The translations under genes were made by a program, and so were the position numbers. Shown in pieces: positions 1 through 12,585 of a stretch of 64,000 nucleotides of DNA. The DNA is from Psettodes erumei (Eukaryota; Chordata; Actinopteri; Pleuronectiformes; Psettodidae), in NCBI GenBank assembly GCA_016785225.1, contig JAFBJZ010000512.1, positions 4,377,001-4,441,000 of the forward strand, in the 5' to 3' direction. The notes below the pieces were generated by a model. That model searched no databases. It was not told the origin of the DNA and saw only the letters and a program-made list of their open reading frames with translations. The first letter of the stretch is position 1, and every line of letters begins with the position of its first letter.

Positions 1-30
1 GCTGACTCGTGCCGCTCGTCTCTCTCCCAG

Positions 31-1439
31 AATCCCTGGATGAAAGAAAACTTCATGGTCAAGATCGAGACGTGGCACAAGCCCGATATGGGCGATCAGG
101 ACAACGTGAGTGCGTTGTCGAGACGTGTCGGGCTTGAAGCTTCGTGTCAAGAAATCCTCTCCTCGGCACCAGGCCAGTTTTAACAACGTTTTTTTTTTTT
201 TTTTTTGGCCTCGCTGCAGGTACATGGACTAGACCAAAAGACGTGGGACGGGGTCACCGTTGTTAACATCGACATTGCTGACAGAAGTGCAGTACGCGCG
301 AAGGTGAGAACTCAATCTTTGCGCGTAACTGCGGATACGAGCACAGGTTTCTGGTCCGATTTCCGCCCTCAGTAGCTGAGTGGAATTGCGTAGACACTAG
401 CACATCAGCGTCGATGTCCTGTCGATTCATTCTGTAGGACTACAAGCCTGCCGAAGATCCAGCCATCTTTAAGTCCAAGAAGACGGGAAGAGGGCCTCTG
501 GGACCTGACTGGAAGGTACGACGCCACCTGTTCCTCTTCGACGGGTTTCGCTCCATTAAAGAAATCTATTGACCGAGTCTAAAGTTTTTGCTGTTGTTTT
601 TTTTTTTCTTTCCCTCTCCCGTATTTGTGTTTGCAGGAAGAACTCGCAAACGACACCGCCTGCCCGCGCATGTGTGCCTATAAGCTAGTCAGCGTCCACT
701 TCAAGTGGTTAGCACTACAGAAACATGTAGAAAACATGATTCAAAAGGTACGAAATCGTTGTCTGTAAATTTATTTAGAATTCGAAACGGGGATTTTTAA
801 AAATATCTGTCGCCCTCCTGTGGTCGCTCTGCGAATTTCCGCAGAAGAAGAATGCGTTTTGGTTTGAGCTGAAACCCCACACAACGCTAGACTTCATATA
901 TCTCCCCGTACTGTCGTCTCATCTTTCCGTCTGTTTTGCGCCCAGATGGAGCTGCGTTTGTTCACCAACTTCCACAGACAGCTGTTCTGCTGGATCGACG
1001 ATTGGATCGATCTGTCCATGGAAGACATCCGACGTATGGAGGAAGAGACGAAGAAGGAGCTGGATGAGGTGACCGAGCACAGCGCGCTGCACCGCTCATT
1101 AAGACAAGAAACCTTTCGGACTGACACGAAAAAAAAAAAGATATTTGCTGTCAAACTGCTGGAAAGAATAGCTTTTCCACGTAATCGGTGAACGGATTCG
1201 ACGAGGAGGAGCAAGCATCAAGCTGATGCAAAAGCGATATTTTAATGTCGCTCTTTAGTAAAAAAGAAGGAGGAAAAAAAAAAGCAACAGCAGGTCACTT
1301 TAAACTGCAGCGGGCAGAATGTTGCTGTTGTGAATGGAGCTGGTGTCAGGTCAGACCACACTCCTCTGTAACATGTCTCTCTGTGTCGCAGATGAGGAAG
1401 AATGATGAAGTCAGAGGCATGTCAGGTGATGACAACTGA
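31..1439 (+). CDS. pitpna: Phosphatidylinositol transfer protein alpha (3' part of gene)
   Basis: Lipid-transfer protein that moves phosphatidylinositol and phosphatidylcholine between membranes and supplies PI for phosphoinositide signalling. Six exons are visible with GT-AG borders and an unbroken frame: 31-105, 220-303, 438-515, 637-747, 946-1068 and 1392-1439; upstream exons lie outside the window. Readable family blocks are KIETWHKPD, NIDIADRS, GPLGPDWK, MCAYKLVSVHFKW, FTNFHRQLFCW and MEDIRRMEEET. The C-terminus MRKNDEVRGMSGDDN resembles the PITPNA tail (GMTADD in human, from memory) more than PITPNB. Synteny with the inpp5k gene downstream on the same strand also fits PITPNA, because the two are neighbours in human. 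Exon 5 begins with ATG, so an ORF finder would give a false internal start at 946. A possible 3'-UTR intron (donor near 1461, acceptor near 1554) is seen but not proven. Confidence 0.93.
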
Positions 1440-3495
1440 TTGAACTGATGGGCTAAGCCGGTGAGTATTCAACTACTGTATTTTATTTTCTTTAACTGTC
1501 GGATTTAGAATTTCAGCAAGGATTAATGGTCCTTTTTTTTTTTTTTTTCTTTAGTTTTCCTCTTCAGGTCCCTTTCTGATACAGGAGGAGTTGACTTCCT
1601 TCTGCAAGCTCCGAGTCTTGAACACTGGACCTAGAACAGCCCGGTGGGCGTAATCAAGAGCTCCATACTTACATCGTCATAAAAATTTGCTCTTAATGAG
1701 ATCTCATTTTTGTAAAGCATATACGTGTATTTATGTACTGTACTACATCAACAAATACAGCAGCTTTTTGTTTTGTTTTTTAGAAGAGACGGCGTATGCA
1801 GTTTTGGGAATCGGCGTTGGCGATAAGACGTTCTTGCTTATGTCAGTTTGGTCCTTTTTAAACTATAAAACATTGGAGAACAGCCGTGGATACTATTTCA
1901 ATGCATAATATTTGGGTTTTGTTTTTTTGTTGTTTTTTTTTAAATTTTGAGTACGTATTTTTCATTTCTTTGCCACGTATTGTTTACGAACCAGAGTACG
2001 GCAAATGTTGTACAAGCTTTCTGTCCACATACGCTCCAGAGATAAAATGGGCTTCGGGGCTTTTGAAAAATTCCTTTTCTGATTTGACGAAGTACAGTTA
2101 TTTCTTGGTTTTGTCAAACTGGATTCGCTGATTGTGACGTGGTGACCGGAGGCAAAAGTCTTAACGTATGAGTTACATGGAAAAGACTCCACCAGAGAAA
2201 TGTAATATACAGAGTAATCCTGGTCTGACTGCACCATGTGTCTGTCAGGTTTAGCTTCATGTAAAGATGCCGACTGCTGTTATTTAATTATAGGTTTGAG
2301 TTGAGGTTTTGAGTGTTGGTGTTGCTAAAATGTGGTTAAAACCTGAACCCTGAGCAGATTTTGTAAATGTCTGGTTAACTGTCATGTCAGTGTCATTCTG
2401 AATCTTGGCCTGTGTTCATGGAAATAAAACTATATTTTTAATTTGATGAGCTATACGTCGTGTATTAAATACTATATTTGTTTCTTGCACTGTTTGTATT
2501 TGTACTACTGCTGGGAAAAAAACAGTAGTCTGTTGAGCAACTATCCCACTTACTTAAATCCTGAATCCTTCAGAATAAGAGCATCCCCACAAGCGTTCAC
2601 TGACTCAAAGCACCAAAATAATGGCATTAAAAGGTACAAATAGGTTGTCTACGTGCTGGCGTGCACTCCGTCTGCAAAGTAACATAATCTGTAGTTGTGC
2701 TGGAGAGGTTATGCATGCAACATGATAGCGAGATGTTGAGACCTGTTGCAAATGCGAAGTGCACGTGAAGCTTGTCAAACACCTTACATCTAGTTGTCGA
2801 AGATGTCGCTGATCGACGGCACATTAAGTGCAGTGCGTGTGAGCGGGGGAAAAAATAATAGTGGAAAGAGAACTCGGTGGGAGATTAAATAACAGTCAAT
2901 AACAATAATCGTTACTTTTATTGTGAAGGCGAGTAGTCTGTCTTCCGGGTAGGGGGGCGGTGACAAGATTAACTACAGTGCGCAGGCTGCTTGTGGCAGT
3001 CCGACTGCACGTCAAGCGCAGAAACAACGAAAACAAGCACGACGGAATAATTACCAGGTAGCGCACGAGCACTAACACAAGTTGTTAGCTCTTCTGTAGA
3101 GTGTTGGATGAAATATGATTTGTTTAGCGAGCGGCGCGATGTAGCGATCTGTTAAGTAACGTTTGTGTTAGCAAATGACACGGGACGTGATGTCAATGCT
3201 AGGTTAACTCCATCAAGTTACCTCGGCGGAGGTTATGACGTCAGCTCTGTTAAAAAGAACAACATCAAACGAGTCTGCAGAGATGAAGTACGTCAGACGA
3301 TGTGCTGCCCCCTCCCCCTCCCCCTCCCCCCGCACTCGAGTTGTTAGCATCCTCGGCTAACAGTTACGTCTTAACGAGAACTCACTTATTGCCTTTACTC
3401 GCGTTTTCCCACTCACTTCCAGGCGCTGGCCGCGGTTGCGTTGCCGTCGTGAAAATGATAGCGGATCGTTGTCGTTGCCTCCGCAGGTGTGGGCG
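1440..3495. other. pitpna 3'UTR and pitpna-inpp5k intergenic stretch
   Basis: No convincing coding exon was found here. The left half is AT-rich and probably pitpna 3'UTR. The part from about 2940 to 3490 becomes GC-richer, with several CpGs and a CCCCCTCCCC run near 3309-3330, and probably contains the inpp5k promoter and 5' leader. Short open frames on both strands show no family resemblance. Confidence 0.6.
2423..2428 (+). promoter_or_regulatory. AATAAA poly(A) signal, likely for pitpna
   Basis: A canonical AATAAA hexamer lies about 1 kb after the pitpna stop codon, followed by T/GT-rich sequence (GTCGTGTATT..TTTGTTTCTTG). It is the first good candidate on this strand after the gene. Transcript evidence is lacking. 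Confidence 0.5.
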
Positions 3496-5380
3496 ATGAT
3501 GGAGGAGGGCAAGGAGCCGTCGGACCTCCCCGTGAAGAAGGAAGACTCCGGCGACCTGTCGAGCTTCAGGTCGGCCTCGCATCTGTCCGCGACTCTCGGC
3601 AAACGCGCCGACCCGTTGACGCGTCACGTACAGTAAACCACGCACGGACCTGCTGCTATCATAGAAGCGACAAAAACATAGTAGTGACAAAAAATCTAAT
3701 TGAAAGTTACAGCCCTCAGTGATGGTTAAGAGGGAAATACAAGTCAAAAACCTCTTGATTAAGTCGAACACGTTTTGATCACGCGTTTCTTTTATATAAT
3801 GGTGGTAAACCAGATTTTGCCTGAGTTGTAGCAGTGCCATCAGGAAGCCAGATTTGTGACTGGGCCTCGGCCAGAGATATTTTCCATTAGAAGGCCACAG
3901 TTTTATTTACACATTCTTAACGTGTGTGGGTTTGCACCTTCATAAATGTCACAATGTGTGGAGAAAACAAATGCGTTTTGGCACTGACGCTTAAGTATAT
4001 GGTGATTTTGTAGCGTTCGTCGGAAGAAAAGTTCCCGGACAACCTTCAAAACGCCCAAGGTCTCTCGCGTGATCCCGATTTGTAAAACTGTAGCCTTGTC
4101 CTTTTCGTGTCTATCTCATTTAATTTAAAGGCTGGGAATGAGAATTTGTCGACCAGCTCGACATGCTTTTCAAAAAGCATTCCGATCTGCCTCACTGAAG
4201 GTTAGATGTGCCTCGAGGCCGAAGGCGCCGCTTGCCAGTCTACAACTATTGGACTGGTCAACAATGCCCTGTGGCAGGTGGATTAGGTTGCCTAATATCA
4301 AATACTTAGTGAGGATTTGAAGGAAGAAAGTATGTGAGGATAGAGCAGCTGGGTGCCCGGCAGCTTGCAAAGAGAAGGATTTTTTTTTTAATATTCACAC
4401 ACGCAAGTTGATTTCCTCATTATTTTCTCTTTTTTTGAATAGGCCTAATGTTGAGACATTTCCCAGTGAGATTAGAGGTAAAACTTCTGGGACAAATAAA
4501 CTAATTCCCTAATCGCCCGGCCCAACTCTGGAGCGCCCAAATCCTTAAAGCCGGTCAGGCTCCGGGTGCTCACCTCACACGGCGATTCGATTCAAAACGT
4601 TACACGGGCGTTCGCTCCTCCGACGCTTGGCCTCCCCCGAGACGACCGCTGACCCCCCGCTGCGCTTCGAGCCCAGCATGGACGACATCGACCGGCTGCT
4701 GGGCGCCGCGGGGCGCGGCCGCTCTGACAGCGTCTCCAGCGGCGCCACGCAGTCGACGGGCAGCAAGCCGGCCCTGCGTCACCGGCTCAACCAGCTGATG
4801 GCCTGCGTGGACGACTTGGACCCCAGAAGCGAGGCGCACGAGAAAGTGGCTAGGTCGCTGGATAACGTCTTCCTCGTCTGTGGCAAGAGAGCCGGCGAGG
4901 CGAAGAGAGGGAGGTTCAGGTGAAGGGGCCAACGCCAGCTCGTCCTTTGTGTTTTTTTCCGAACGCTGAAGCTGGAGATAGTTTGCAGAACATTTTACTG
5001 CGTTACGGAGCGGAGAAAATTGAGCGCCGTAGCTGCTGTGAGGGCGGGCGGCAGGGTGACTTGTCTCATTATGTGTCAACTTCAGCAGCACAGCGCTCAC
5101 ACTGTAACTCGCTGAACGAGGCAGTCAACTGAGTGTTTGTTTGGTTTGCTTTTTCCCCCCCGGTCGTGATTTGAAAGGTTTTCTTTCATCGCTGTGCCCT
5201 CAGGCTGCACATGGTGACGTGGAACGTCGCCACGGCGGATCCTCCGGATGACGTGACCCGGCTTCTCGGTCTGAACTCCCCGAAAAGCCCAGACCTCTAC
5301 GTCATTGGGTAGGTGGCAGCGGGGCTAGTGCTTTTTTTATGCAACTGGGTATGCAGCAGAGTGACTGATAGTTAGGCCTG

Positions 5381-5414
<34 letters not shown>

Positions 5415-8400
5415 AGTCTGCAGGAGGTGTACTCGCGGCCGCTGAGGTTCGTGTCGGACATCGTATTCGACGACCCGTGGAGTCACCTGTTCATGCGCAC
5501 CTTAGCGCCGCGGAAATACGTAAAGGTACGGCACGATCGTGTCGGCCCTCGCTTATTTGATTTAATGTTGCGCGACATCAACAGCACCTCGACTCACTTT
5601 GCGTGCTGCCGCGTATGTCTGTGCGTTTCAGGTGTCAGCCATCAGAATGCAGGGCCTTCTGCTGCTCTTCTTCTCCAAACTGGAGCACGTCCCCTTCATC
5701 AGAGACATCCAGACCACGTACACTCGAACAGGCATTTTTGGTTATTGGGTGAGATACACACACACAAACACGCACACACGGAGATTAACGACAGACAACA
5801 TCCCTCGATGACATTTACTGTATTAGACGATACAAGAATAAAAAAGCAGAAGTAAATCTTTTTTCTCATTATATCAAATATAGCTCATGAGCTGGTCTTT
5901 TTTGCGCTGGTGTAAGGCGATCATTTTGCCTACTGTCTCTGTCTTAGTTGTAAATACATCGGCGCGTTTCTTATGTCGCGTTAAAGCCGAGCGGGAAGTG
6001 CAGAGTAGTTCGGCTTCGCTTGCGGTTCTTATCGGTTCATCTCTTCCTGTTTGTCTCTCAGGGGAACAAAGGTGGCGTGTCCATCCGTTTGTCCTTCTAT
6101 GGCCACATGCTTTGTTTCCTCAACTGCCACTTGGCCGCCCACATGAAGTACGCCTCCGAGAGGGTGGATGAGTTCGAGACCATCTTAGACACGCAGACTT
6201 TTGAATGTGGGAAGGCCCCGAGCGTCGTTGACCACAGGTGAGAGCCTGCTCAGAATGCGACCCCCCCCCCCACCGATGGATGTTTGCGGACTGTGACGCC
6301 GAGCACGTGTCGTTCGCTCTCCAGGCTGGTCTTTTGGTTCGGGGATCTCAACTTCCGAATCCAGGACCACGGCATGCACTTTGTCCGCTCCTGCATCAAC
6401 AATCAAACCTACAACCTGCTTTGGAGCAAAGACCAGGTGCGACGCCCAAAAGAGTCATCCGGCTATTTACAGGACAGTCGAGTCCTGCTCATACGACAGA
6501 CCCGGCCGACTTGAATGACAGTTATGCGTCGAGCTTCGCTGCCGTGTTTCGTTTCAGTTTGAGAGAGGTTCTGAAATGTGCCTGTGATCCCTCGCAGTTG
6601 ATCATGATGAGGAAGAAAGAGCAGATGCTTCAGGAGTTTGAGGAAGGGCCCCTGGACTTCCCACCCACGTACAAGTTCGACTTGAACTCTGACACTTACG
6701 ACAGCAGGTAACTGTCTCCGAGTAACAAGAAGTCAACGTAAGCAATCCCAAATTCATCATGTCCGTCATTTTGAAATTGTCCTCGTCGTCAGTGGTTGAC
6801 TTGTATATGTTTTTACCTGACCTCTTTTCAACTTCGCAGGCTCTACAGGACATGGTTTGGCTTTAAGTAAGAGCGCAAATTACATTTGTGTCCAAATCTC
6901 CCTTAATATATCAGGTTACCTCTTTCTTAATCCACTTTAACGACTGGCAAAAGTAGTATCCTCTTTTTTCCTCTTTTCTTTTTTTTTTTTTTTACAGATT
7001 AACTTTTAAAGGCTTAATGCACATTGTCTTCACCTGTGACAGTCTGCAGATTAAACAAGCAAGCAGACAACTGACAGGTTGTCTCTGAGAGAAAAGACCA
7101 AAAAATGCTTGTTTAATTTATAGAACGCTATCTGATGCTCGCAAGCTCAGATAGTTTAAGGTACCCTGTGGAGTTTTTGACCACTCGTGGCACCGGGGTG
7201 CAATATTTTTCACGAGACAAGTTCCCTGTTCTTTTTATATCATACGTGCGTTTCCTGAGGGTTGCACGGTTCCTGCCTGGCCCTTTTTCACCGTTTCACA
7301 CTGTCTGACAAGTGGCACAAGTTGCCAGTAAAAGTGAGGGACTGAGGAGAACAGCTCCGCAGAAGCGGATGTGAACATTGCGGAGTTTGAGAACGTCAGA
7401 TTTACAAATATTTTATGACACAGAAAATGCTTTCAGCACATTTATTAGGCGTCGGGGATGCGCTAAATGCTTTTTTTGAGAGATGATTATCAAATGCAAC
7501 TGCGTTCGTTTACAAAAACTGCCACGGCGTACCTTTTAAACAGCAAAGTGTCAGCGGTCTACATTAACCCCACATTTCAACTACAGTTGTTTATCTAAAA
7601 GTCCACTTGTCACGCTCTGTCTGTCCCACAACAGCTGCTACGTTACAGCTAACACGCATGGCCGGAAATAGATGGATAAGCAACGCTTATGCTATGGCTG
7701 TTTAATTCAGGATGTGACAGTTGGCTTATGACTGGATGTAACTCAGACACGGTGCCCACTTGTGACGGGGGTCGCTGGGCGACGGAAGCTATTGTAAGGT
7801 CTGTCGAAAATCTGCGACCAAGTCTCCTTTTTTTTTAAAAGTAAGAGGAAGCCGACGTCTTTTAATGTCGCAGCGTGTTCTGAAATGAAAGATGCACATT
7901 TTAAGACACGGCATTCCACCTGTCATGTCCAAATATCAGCATATCATTTTAGATGACAAATGACAAGAAAAAACAAATAGTTTGGAGTATAAAAGCCCTG
8001 AATAAATCATGTTGGGTTATCGTCTAAAAATTAGTAGTTTGCCATTTCTCTTTTTTCCCCCCTCACTTTCTCATCTGCCACTCAGTCATTGACCTCAGAA
8101 CGCTGTTGTTTCTTTTGGTAAATGCACCGACTTTGTCTCCCCTCTCTTCTCCGTCCACCTGTCTCCGCCCCGTCCAGCGGCAAGAAGCGCAAACCCGCGT
8201 GGACGGACAGGATCCTGTGGCGGCTCCGACCGGTGGGCCCGACCCCCGACGAGCGAGACGGCAGCCCCGCGGGGGAGGAGACGGTCAGGCAGCCGGGAGA
8301 GGATGAGGAGTACCCTCTGACAATCCGACAGGACTCGTACACCAGCCACATGGAGTACAGCATCAGCGATCACAAGCCCGTCATCGGCACCTTCACGCTG

Positions 8401-9710
8401 GAGGTGAGAAACTGGACTGACTGTGTGCTCTCCACAGCGACACAGATGCAACGAACCACCCGATTTTTGTGTAAACCTCGTCCCCTGGATCAGTTTGTGA
8501 TATTTTCTGGAGACCATTGAGATAGTGTTCCCCAACTTTTCTTATTTCAAAACTTTATACATTTATGGAGTGGTGAAGAGTCGCTCAAAAATTTCCCGGG
8601 TTTGTGGAAATACTGATCTGGACCACTTACAAAATTCGATGGATTCTAAGTTGGATGAAAGCCACCTTTGGTCAAAATAAATAAATTAAAAATGGTGAAA
8701 CTTATCCATTACTTTTTATGTAAATCTGCTAACAAATGTGGCCATCTTCTGTTGGGAGGCAGAGATGGAAAGGCGTGTCATCCCAACTTGCTTTTGTCTA
8801 AAAGTGATCTGACTATCTGCCAGGCTCCGTTTCTTTCCCTGTCGGCACATTCCCTGATTCCTACCATAAGTGATAGAAACTGTGGCCAAACCTAATGAAA
8901 ATTGGGTTGGCAATTTGGGTTTATCCTATCCAATATCTACAAAAGATCTCCCACGCACAGATTTATCCTTATAATAATTCGCCGTCAACAGCAAAGATAA
9001 CTGAAAATCAGACGTTTATTTCTCCCGGCGTCCAGCTGAGGAAGATGCACGAGACTCCTCTGGTGCACCTGCAGGCAGAGGGCAACTGGAGCGCGGACAT
9101 CGATGCCATGGTTCTCTACAGCCCCCTGCAGCCGTTCCCCTCCAGCACGTGGGATTGGATTGGTCTCTACAAGGTCAGCCGCGCGACACCTGTTCGCCGA
9201 CGTCGGCTCGAACGCGAGATTCCAGTACGAGGGTCTTAAATGCTTGTATTGAATTCAGGTGGGATTCGCCAGTGCGACAGACTACATCACCTACACGTGG
9301 GTCAAAGACGATGAGGTGGTCTGCAATGACGAATTCATGCAGGTAGTGGCTTGTGCGGCAGTAGCTTAGTAGACCCACCGGCCACCCCTACAGATTATGT
9401 AATTGTGCCTCTGTTTTATGTAGGTGTATGTCAGTAAAGAGGAAATCCCTGTGTTGGGAGGAGAGTGTGTGCTGTGCTACTTCAGCAGCACTCTGCGGTG
9501 CATCATTGGAATCAGTGAACCGTTCAAGGTGAGTCACGCAGCGGGGCACAGACTGCACGTCCGGGTCGGTCCACTCCTTTCCCCTCATCTGAACTGACAC
9601 CCCGTCTCTTTCAGGTCCACGAGTCCAAGGTCGCCATCGAGGAGGGCTTGGCGCCCGAGAAGATAAACGGGCTCGACAAAACCGTCGCGAACGACGACCT
9701 GTGGAACTGA
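3496..9710 (+). CDS. inpp5k: Inositol polyphosphate 5-phosphatase K (SKICH-containing)
   Basis: Removes the 5-phosphate from phosphoinositides (PI(4,5)P2, PIP3); the mammalian protein (SKIP) acts at ER and ruffling membranes and dampens insulin signalling. Proposed coding exons: 3496-3569, 4551-4919, 5204-5308, 5417-5525, 5632-5748, 6062-6237, 6325-6436, 6598-6707, 8178-8403, 9036-9173, 9259-9342, 9424-9528 and 9615-9710. They sum to 1821 nt, or 606 residues. Catalytic motifs are readable: VTWNVATADPP, GYWGNKGGVSIRL, FWFGDLNFRIQDHG, RKPAWTDRIL and SISDHKPVIGTF. The SKICH domain follows (SSTWDWIGLYKVGF to LRCIIGISEPF). From exon 5204 on, the frame and splice sites are solid. The first two exons encode an extension of about 145 residues with no counterpart in human INPP5K (448 aa); its joins are tentative, and ATG 4678 in a good context is an alternative start. 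Exon 5417 follows a TG repeat directly. Confidence 0.9.
5383..5413 (+). repeat. (TG)n microsatellite abutting an inpp5k 3' splice site
   Basis: About 15 TG units end in GTCAG at the acceptor of the inpp5k exon starting at 5417. There is no ordinary pyrimidine tract between the repeat and the AG, so the repeat occupies the position normally filled by the polypyrimidine tract. Confidence 0.9.
6840..6866 (+). other. Candidate 27-bp in-frame microexon of inpp5k
   Basis: This segment is preceded by a T/C-rich tract and CGCAG and followed by GTAAGA. Its length is a multiple of three. It fits the phase of exons 6598-6707 and 8178-8403 exactly, adding nine residues (about LYRTWFGF plus a junction residue) between the DSNTYDS-type segment and KKRKPAWTDR without a stop. 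The human protein has no insertion here, from memory, so it could be an alternative exon or a chance match. Confidence 0.4.
6867..8177. other. Long inpp5k intron, no gene seen
   Basis: This is the remainder of the 1.5-kb intron between the proline-tyrosine-rich loop exon and the WTDR exon, the largest intron in the catalytic half of the gene. It is AT-rich with a poly-T tract near 6982-6995. I found no repeat family or RNA gene in it. Confidence 0.6.
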
Positions 9711-10334
9711 TCTGTCGGGGGGTCTCGGCTGCGGTGTGATGAAGAGGTGAAACTGTTTGTGCCTGGATTGTCCGAAAAAAAAAAAAAAGCATCTAAAGCT
9801 TTTCATAACTGTGCTTTTTAACCTGCCGCTGACAGAGCAGATTAGGAGGTGCTGTCTCTTCATGCTGTAACACCTCCCCGCTGACCGCTTACCTTGACAT
9901 CCGCGGTCCGCACACGTTTGCTACGACTGGTCACAACATTTGTTATTTAGAGGTTTAAGGTCTGACAAAAATCAAAGCAGAAAAGGCCGATGCCTCATAA
10001 AATGATCTGAGAATGGGTAGATTAGGATTGGGAAAAACTCAAATTCAAAGGTTCGTCTCGTGGGGCTAAACATGGCACATGTGAATGCTGACAGTGTCAT
10101 GCAATGTGATGAAATCGAATGGGTCGAATGGATGCCGTGTGTTTGGTTGGTGAAGAATGGGAGGGAAAAAGTTAGACCAGAGGTTCTGAGACTGTCAGGC
10201 GCGGAGAGGGAAGCGAGTTAAGCGCACTGCGCGAGAGGAAAAGCGGTCGCTGCGTGCACACGTAGTTCTGTCGACGCTTATCAGTGTGATCAGTGGAGCT
10301 CCAGCAGAGGTGGTGACGCACAGCTCGTTGAGGC

Positions 10335-10369
<35 letters not shown>
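10335..10369. repeat. (ATT)n microsatellite
   Basis: About 11 to 12 uninterrupted ATT units are seen directly; length polymorphism is likely. Confidence 0.95.
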
Positions 10370-10370
<1 letters not shown>

Positions 10371-12579
10371 TGTAAAACCGCTTATGCTGGATTGCCACAG
10401 TTTGCATCAAAATCCACACCCCTCCTCAGAGTCATAACTCAAGTCAAACCTGAACACACAGACATGAGTTCCGTATTTTTAAAAAAATTTGGTGTGATGC
10501 ACACTTCTCCGTATATCATATCATCATCTATTATCTCTCTGTCTCTTCTAACAAATATCCGTTAATCTGGTAGAAAACCATAGAAAAAAAAACTACTCCT
10601 TGTAACACTGCTTTATGTGTTTTCTTCAGTATTGCAGGAACCCAGTGATAATTTTGTGAACTGTTAATAGCTCATGCAGTGTTCTTTTAATGGTACTACT
10701 GGTTCGAGTCGTAGCCCACAGCTAGAAGATTTACGTAGTTGTCCGCAGTTGTCTCAAATTTGACTGAGTGTCAGTTTGAAAAGCCCTGGGTCACACGTGT
10801 GGATAAAACCGTAGGTTAAGTATGTTGTAGGATCTGCAAAAGCCTGCTGCTTTGTGATTTAAGGAAGTTCTTAGTTTAAGGGTATTGGATCAAAATGTAT
10901 GTATTTATATATATATTAAAAAAAACACCCTCCAAATGCTGAAGTTGCTCTCAGAGCTGCCCTGTGGCATAAAGAAGAGGTGAAGCTCCGAGCAAGTCCA
11001 GAACAAACCTGCTGTATTTGTGAAAAGGGAAAATGCTAAAATTAACAACGCTGGTTAGCGAAGCTCATCGGCCGCACTCTGTTTGCACGGCACCGCGATC
11101 ACAGTCGCAAACGCAGCGCCGATTGCGCGGTTCCCTGCATTCTCGAAGTCGCTCTGTGGTGATGCACGACTAATATTGCAAGCTCACGACAAAGTCAGTC
11201 TGATGCAGGAGCGGGAGATTACATTCCATGTGTTCACTTTAGTCCGGCTCAAAGCTTCGAAATAATAAGTGGTCCTTGTTCTCAACGGATTATGAGAAAT
11301 TGACATCTGTAGGAGGTCGTGAGGACACGTCCCACTTAAAATGAAAGGTTTGTGGGACCGGTGGTTCAGTACAGACTCTCGCAGAAATAACCGGTGACCT
11401 GGTAGTTCTGCAGCTGAGAGAAACCAGAGCATTGTAAGTGAATAAAAGTGGGATAAAGGGGACAAATTGTGTTTTTTTTCACAACACATTTGTACAATGA
11501 AAGCATTTCATATGTGGGATTTTTTGTTGAACTGTTGGCCCAATTTTCGAACTGACTGAAATGGAGCTTTTGCATGTCGGCCCCACAGACTTCAGGGATT
11601 TGGCTGATACGGAAACTCCAAATGTTTGAGGTTAAGTCCTCCCGTAAAAGCAGAAGTTAATCTGACTCTGTTCTTCTTTCTCTCCACTCTCTCTTCTTAA
11701 AAAAAACAAAACAAAACAAAAACAAACTATAGTGTTTACCAAAAAGGAGTTAGTTATTAGTCCTGCAGGGCTGGTCTTGATCTGTGTACTGTACTAAAAA
11801 GCATGGCTGTAGTATGTAAGATGGACCCATTCATGGTTTTATTTGAAATATCCATAGGGCTGATGTATCTTAATTTTGGTATGTGAATGGAGTGCTGTAG
11901 AAGAAAGGAAATTTTCCCGTGTGGATTTTCTATTCAAATGACTTTAAATAACTTCAGTTGTTCCTGGAGAACTTGAAAAGAGAGAGAGACATATATACAG
12001 TATAATATAACAGTTACTATTTTGAGGATCCCTTCTGTCTCATTTTCAGCTTGCTGTCCCATTAACCCACCAGCAGGTTTTCTTAATAACTGATCATTCC
12101 TCTTTGTACTGTTTGTGGTGAAACGGAGAGCTTAAAGATACGTTGCACTGTGTACTGTATTGAAAAAAAAAAGTATTTACAGCCTGCCTTGTTTTTAGTG
12201 TGTACTGAGAAATAATATCCTGTTCTTTGTGAACAGTGCGTATTCAGCAAGTGCCTTTGAAATGATTGTCGCTTCTGTTGACTGTACTGTACTATGCTGC
12301 TCAATTTTGATACACTGTGTATCATTCATATAAATTAGACTATTTATCTTAACACGGCAGCCCTTTCTTGTTCTGACACCCTCTTGATTTTAAATATTGC
12401 TGTTCTTAACTTTCCGCTCCCTGAATATCTCTTTTACTGAATGTGGTTATTGGCTTGCTGGAATCTATTACATTAGCCAATTTGTGTTACTGTTTGTTTT
12501 TTTGACGTTTGAGCGCGATTGACGACTTTTCCCCAGCTGTTTAAGTGACGACCAACAAATGCACGGCCCCGCGAATGCA

Positions 12580-12585
12580 AATAAA
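12580..12585 (+). promoter_or_regulatory. AATAAA hexamer, possible distal inpp5k poly(A) signal
   Basis: A canonical hexamer followed by GT-rich sequence (TTTGTGTGGTCTGTT). It lies 2.9 kb after the inpp5k stop and just before the tekt1 promoter region. Use by inpp5k is an inference from position alone. Confidence 0.3.

Noticed and set aside
5191..5311. Possibility that the phosphatase is INPP5J or another 5-phosphatase paralogue
   Set aside because: The C-terminal SKICH block and pitpna next door on the same strand fit INPP5K better; no long proline-rich N-terminus is seen.
10700..10730. GGTTCGAGTCGTAGCCC, tRNA B-box-like
   Set aside because: No A-box or cloverleaf arms could be drawn around it.
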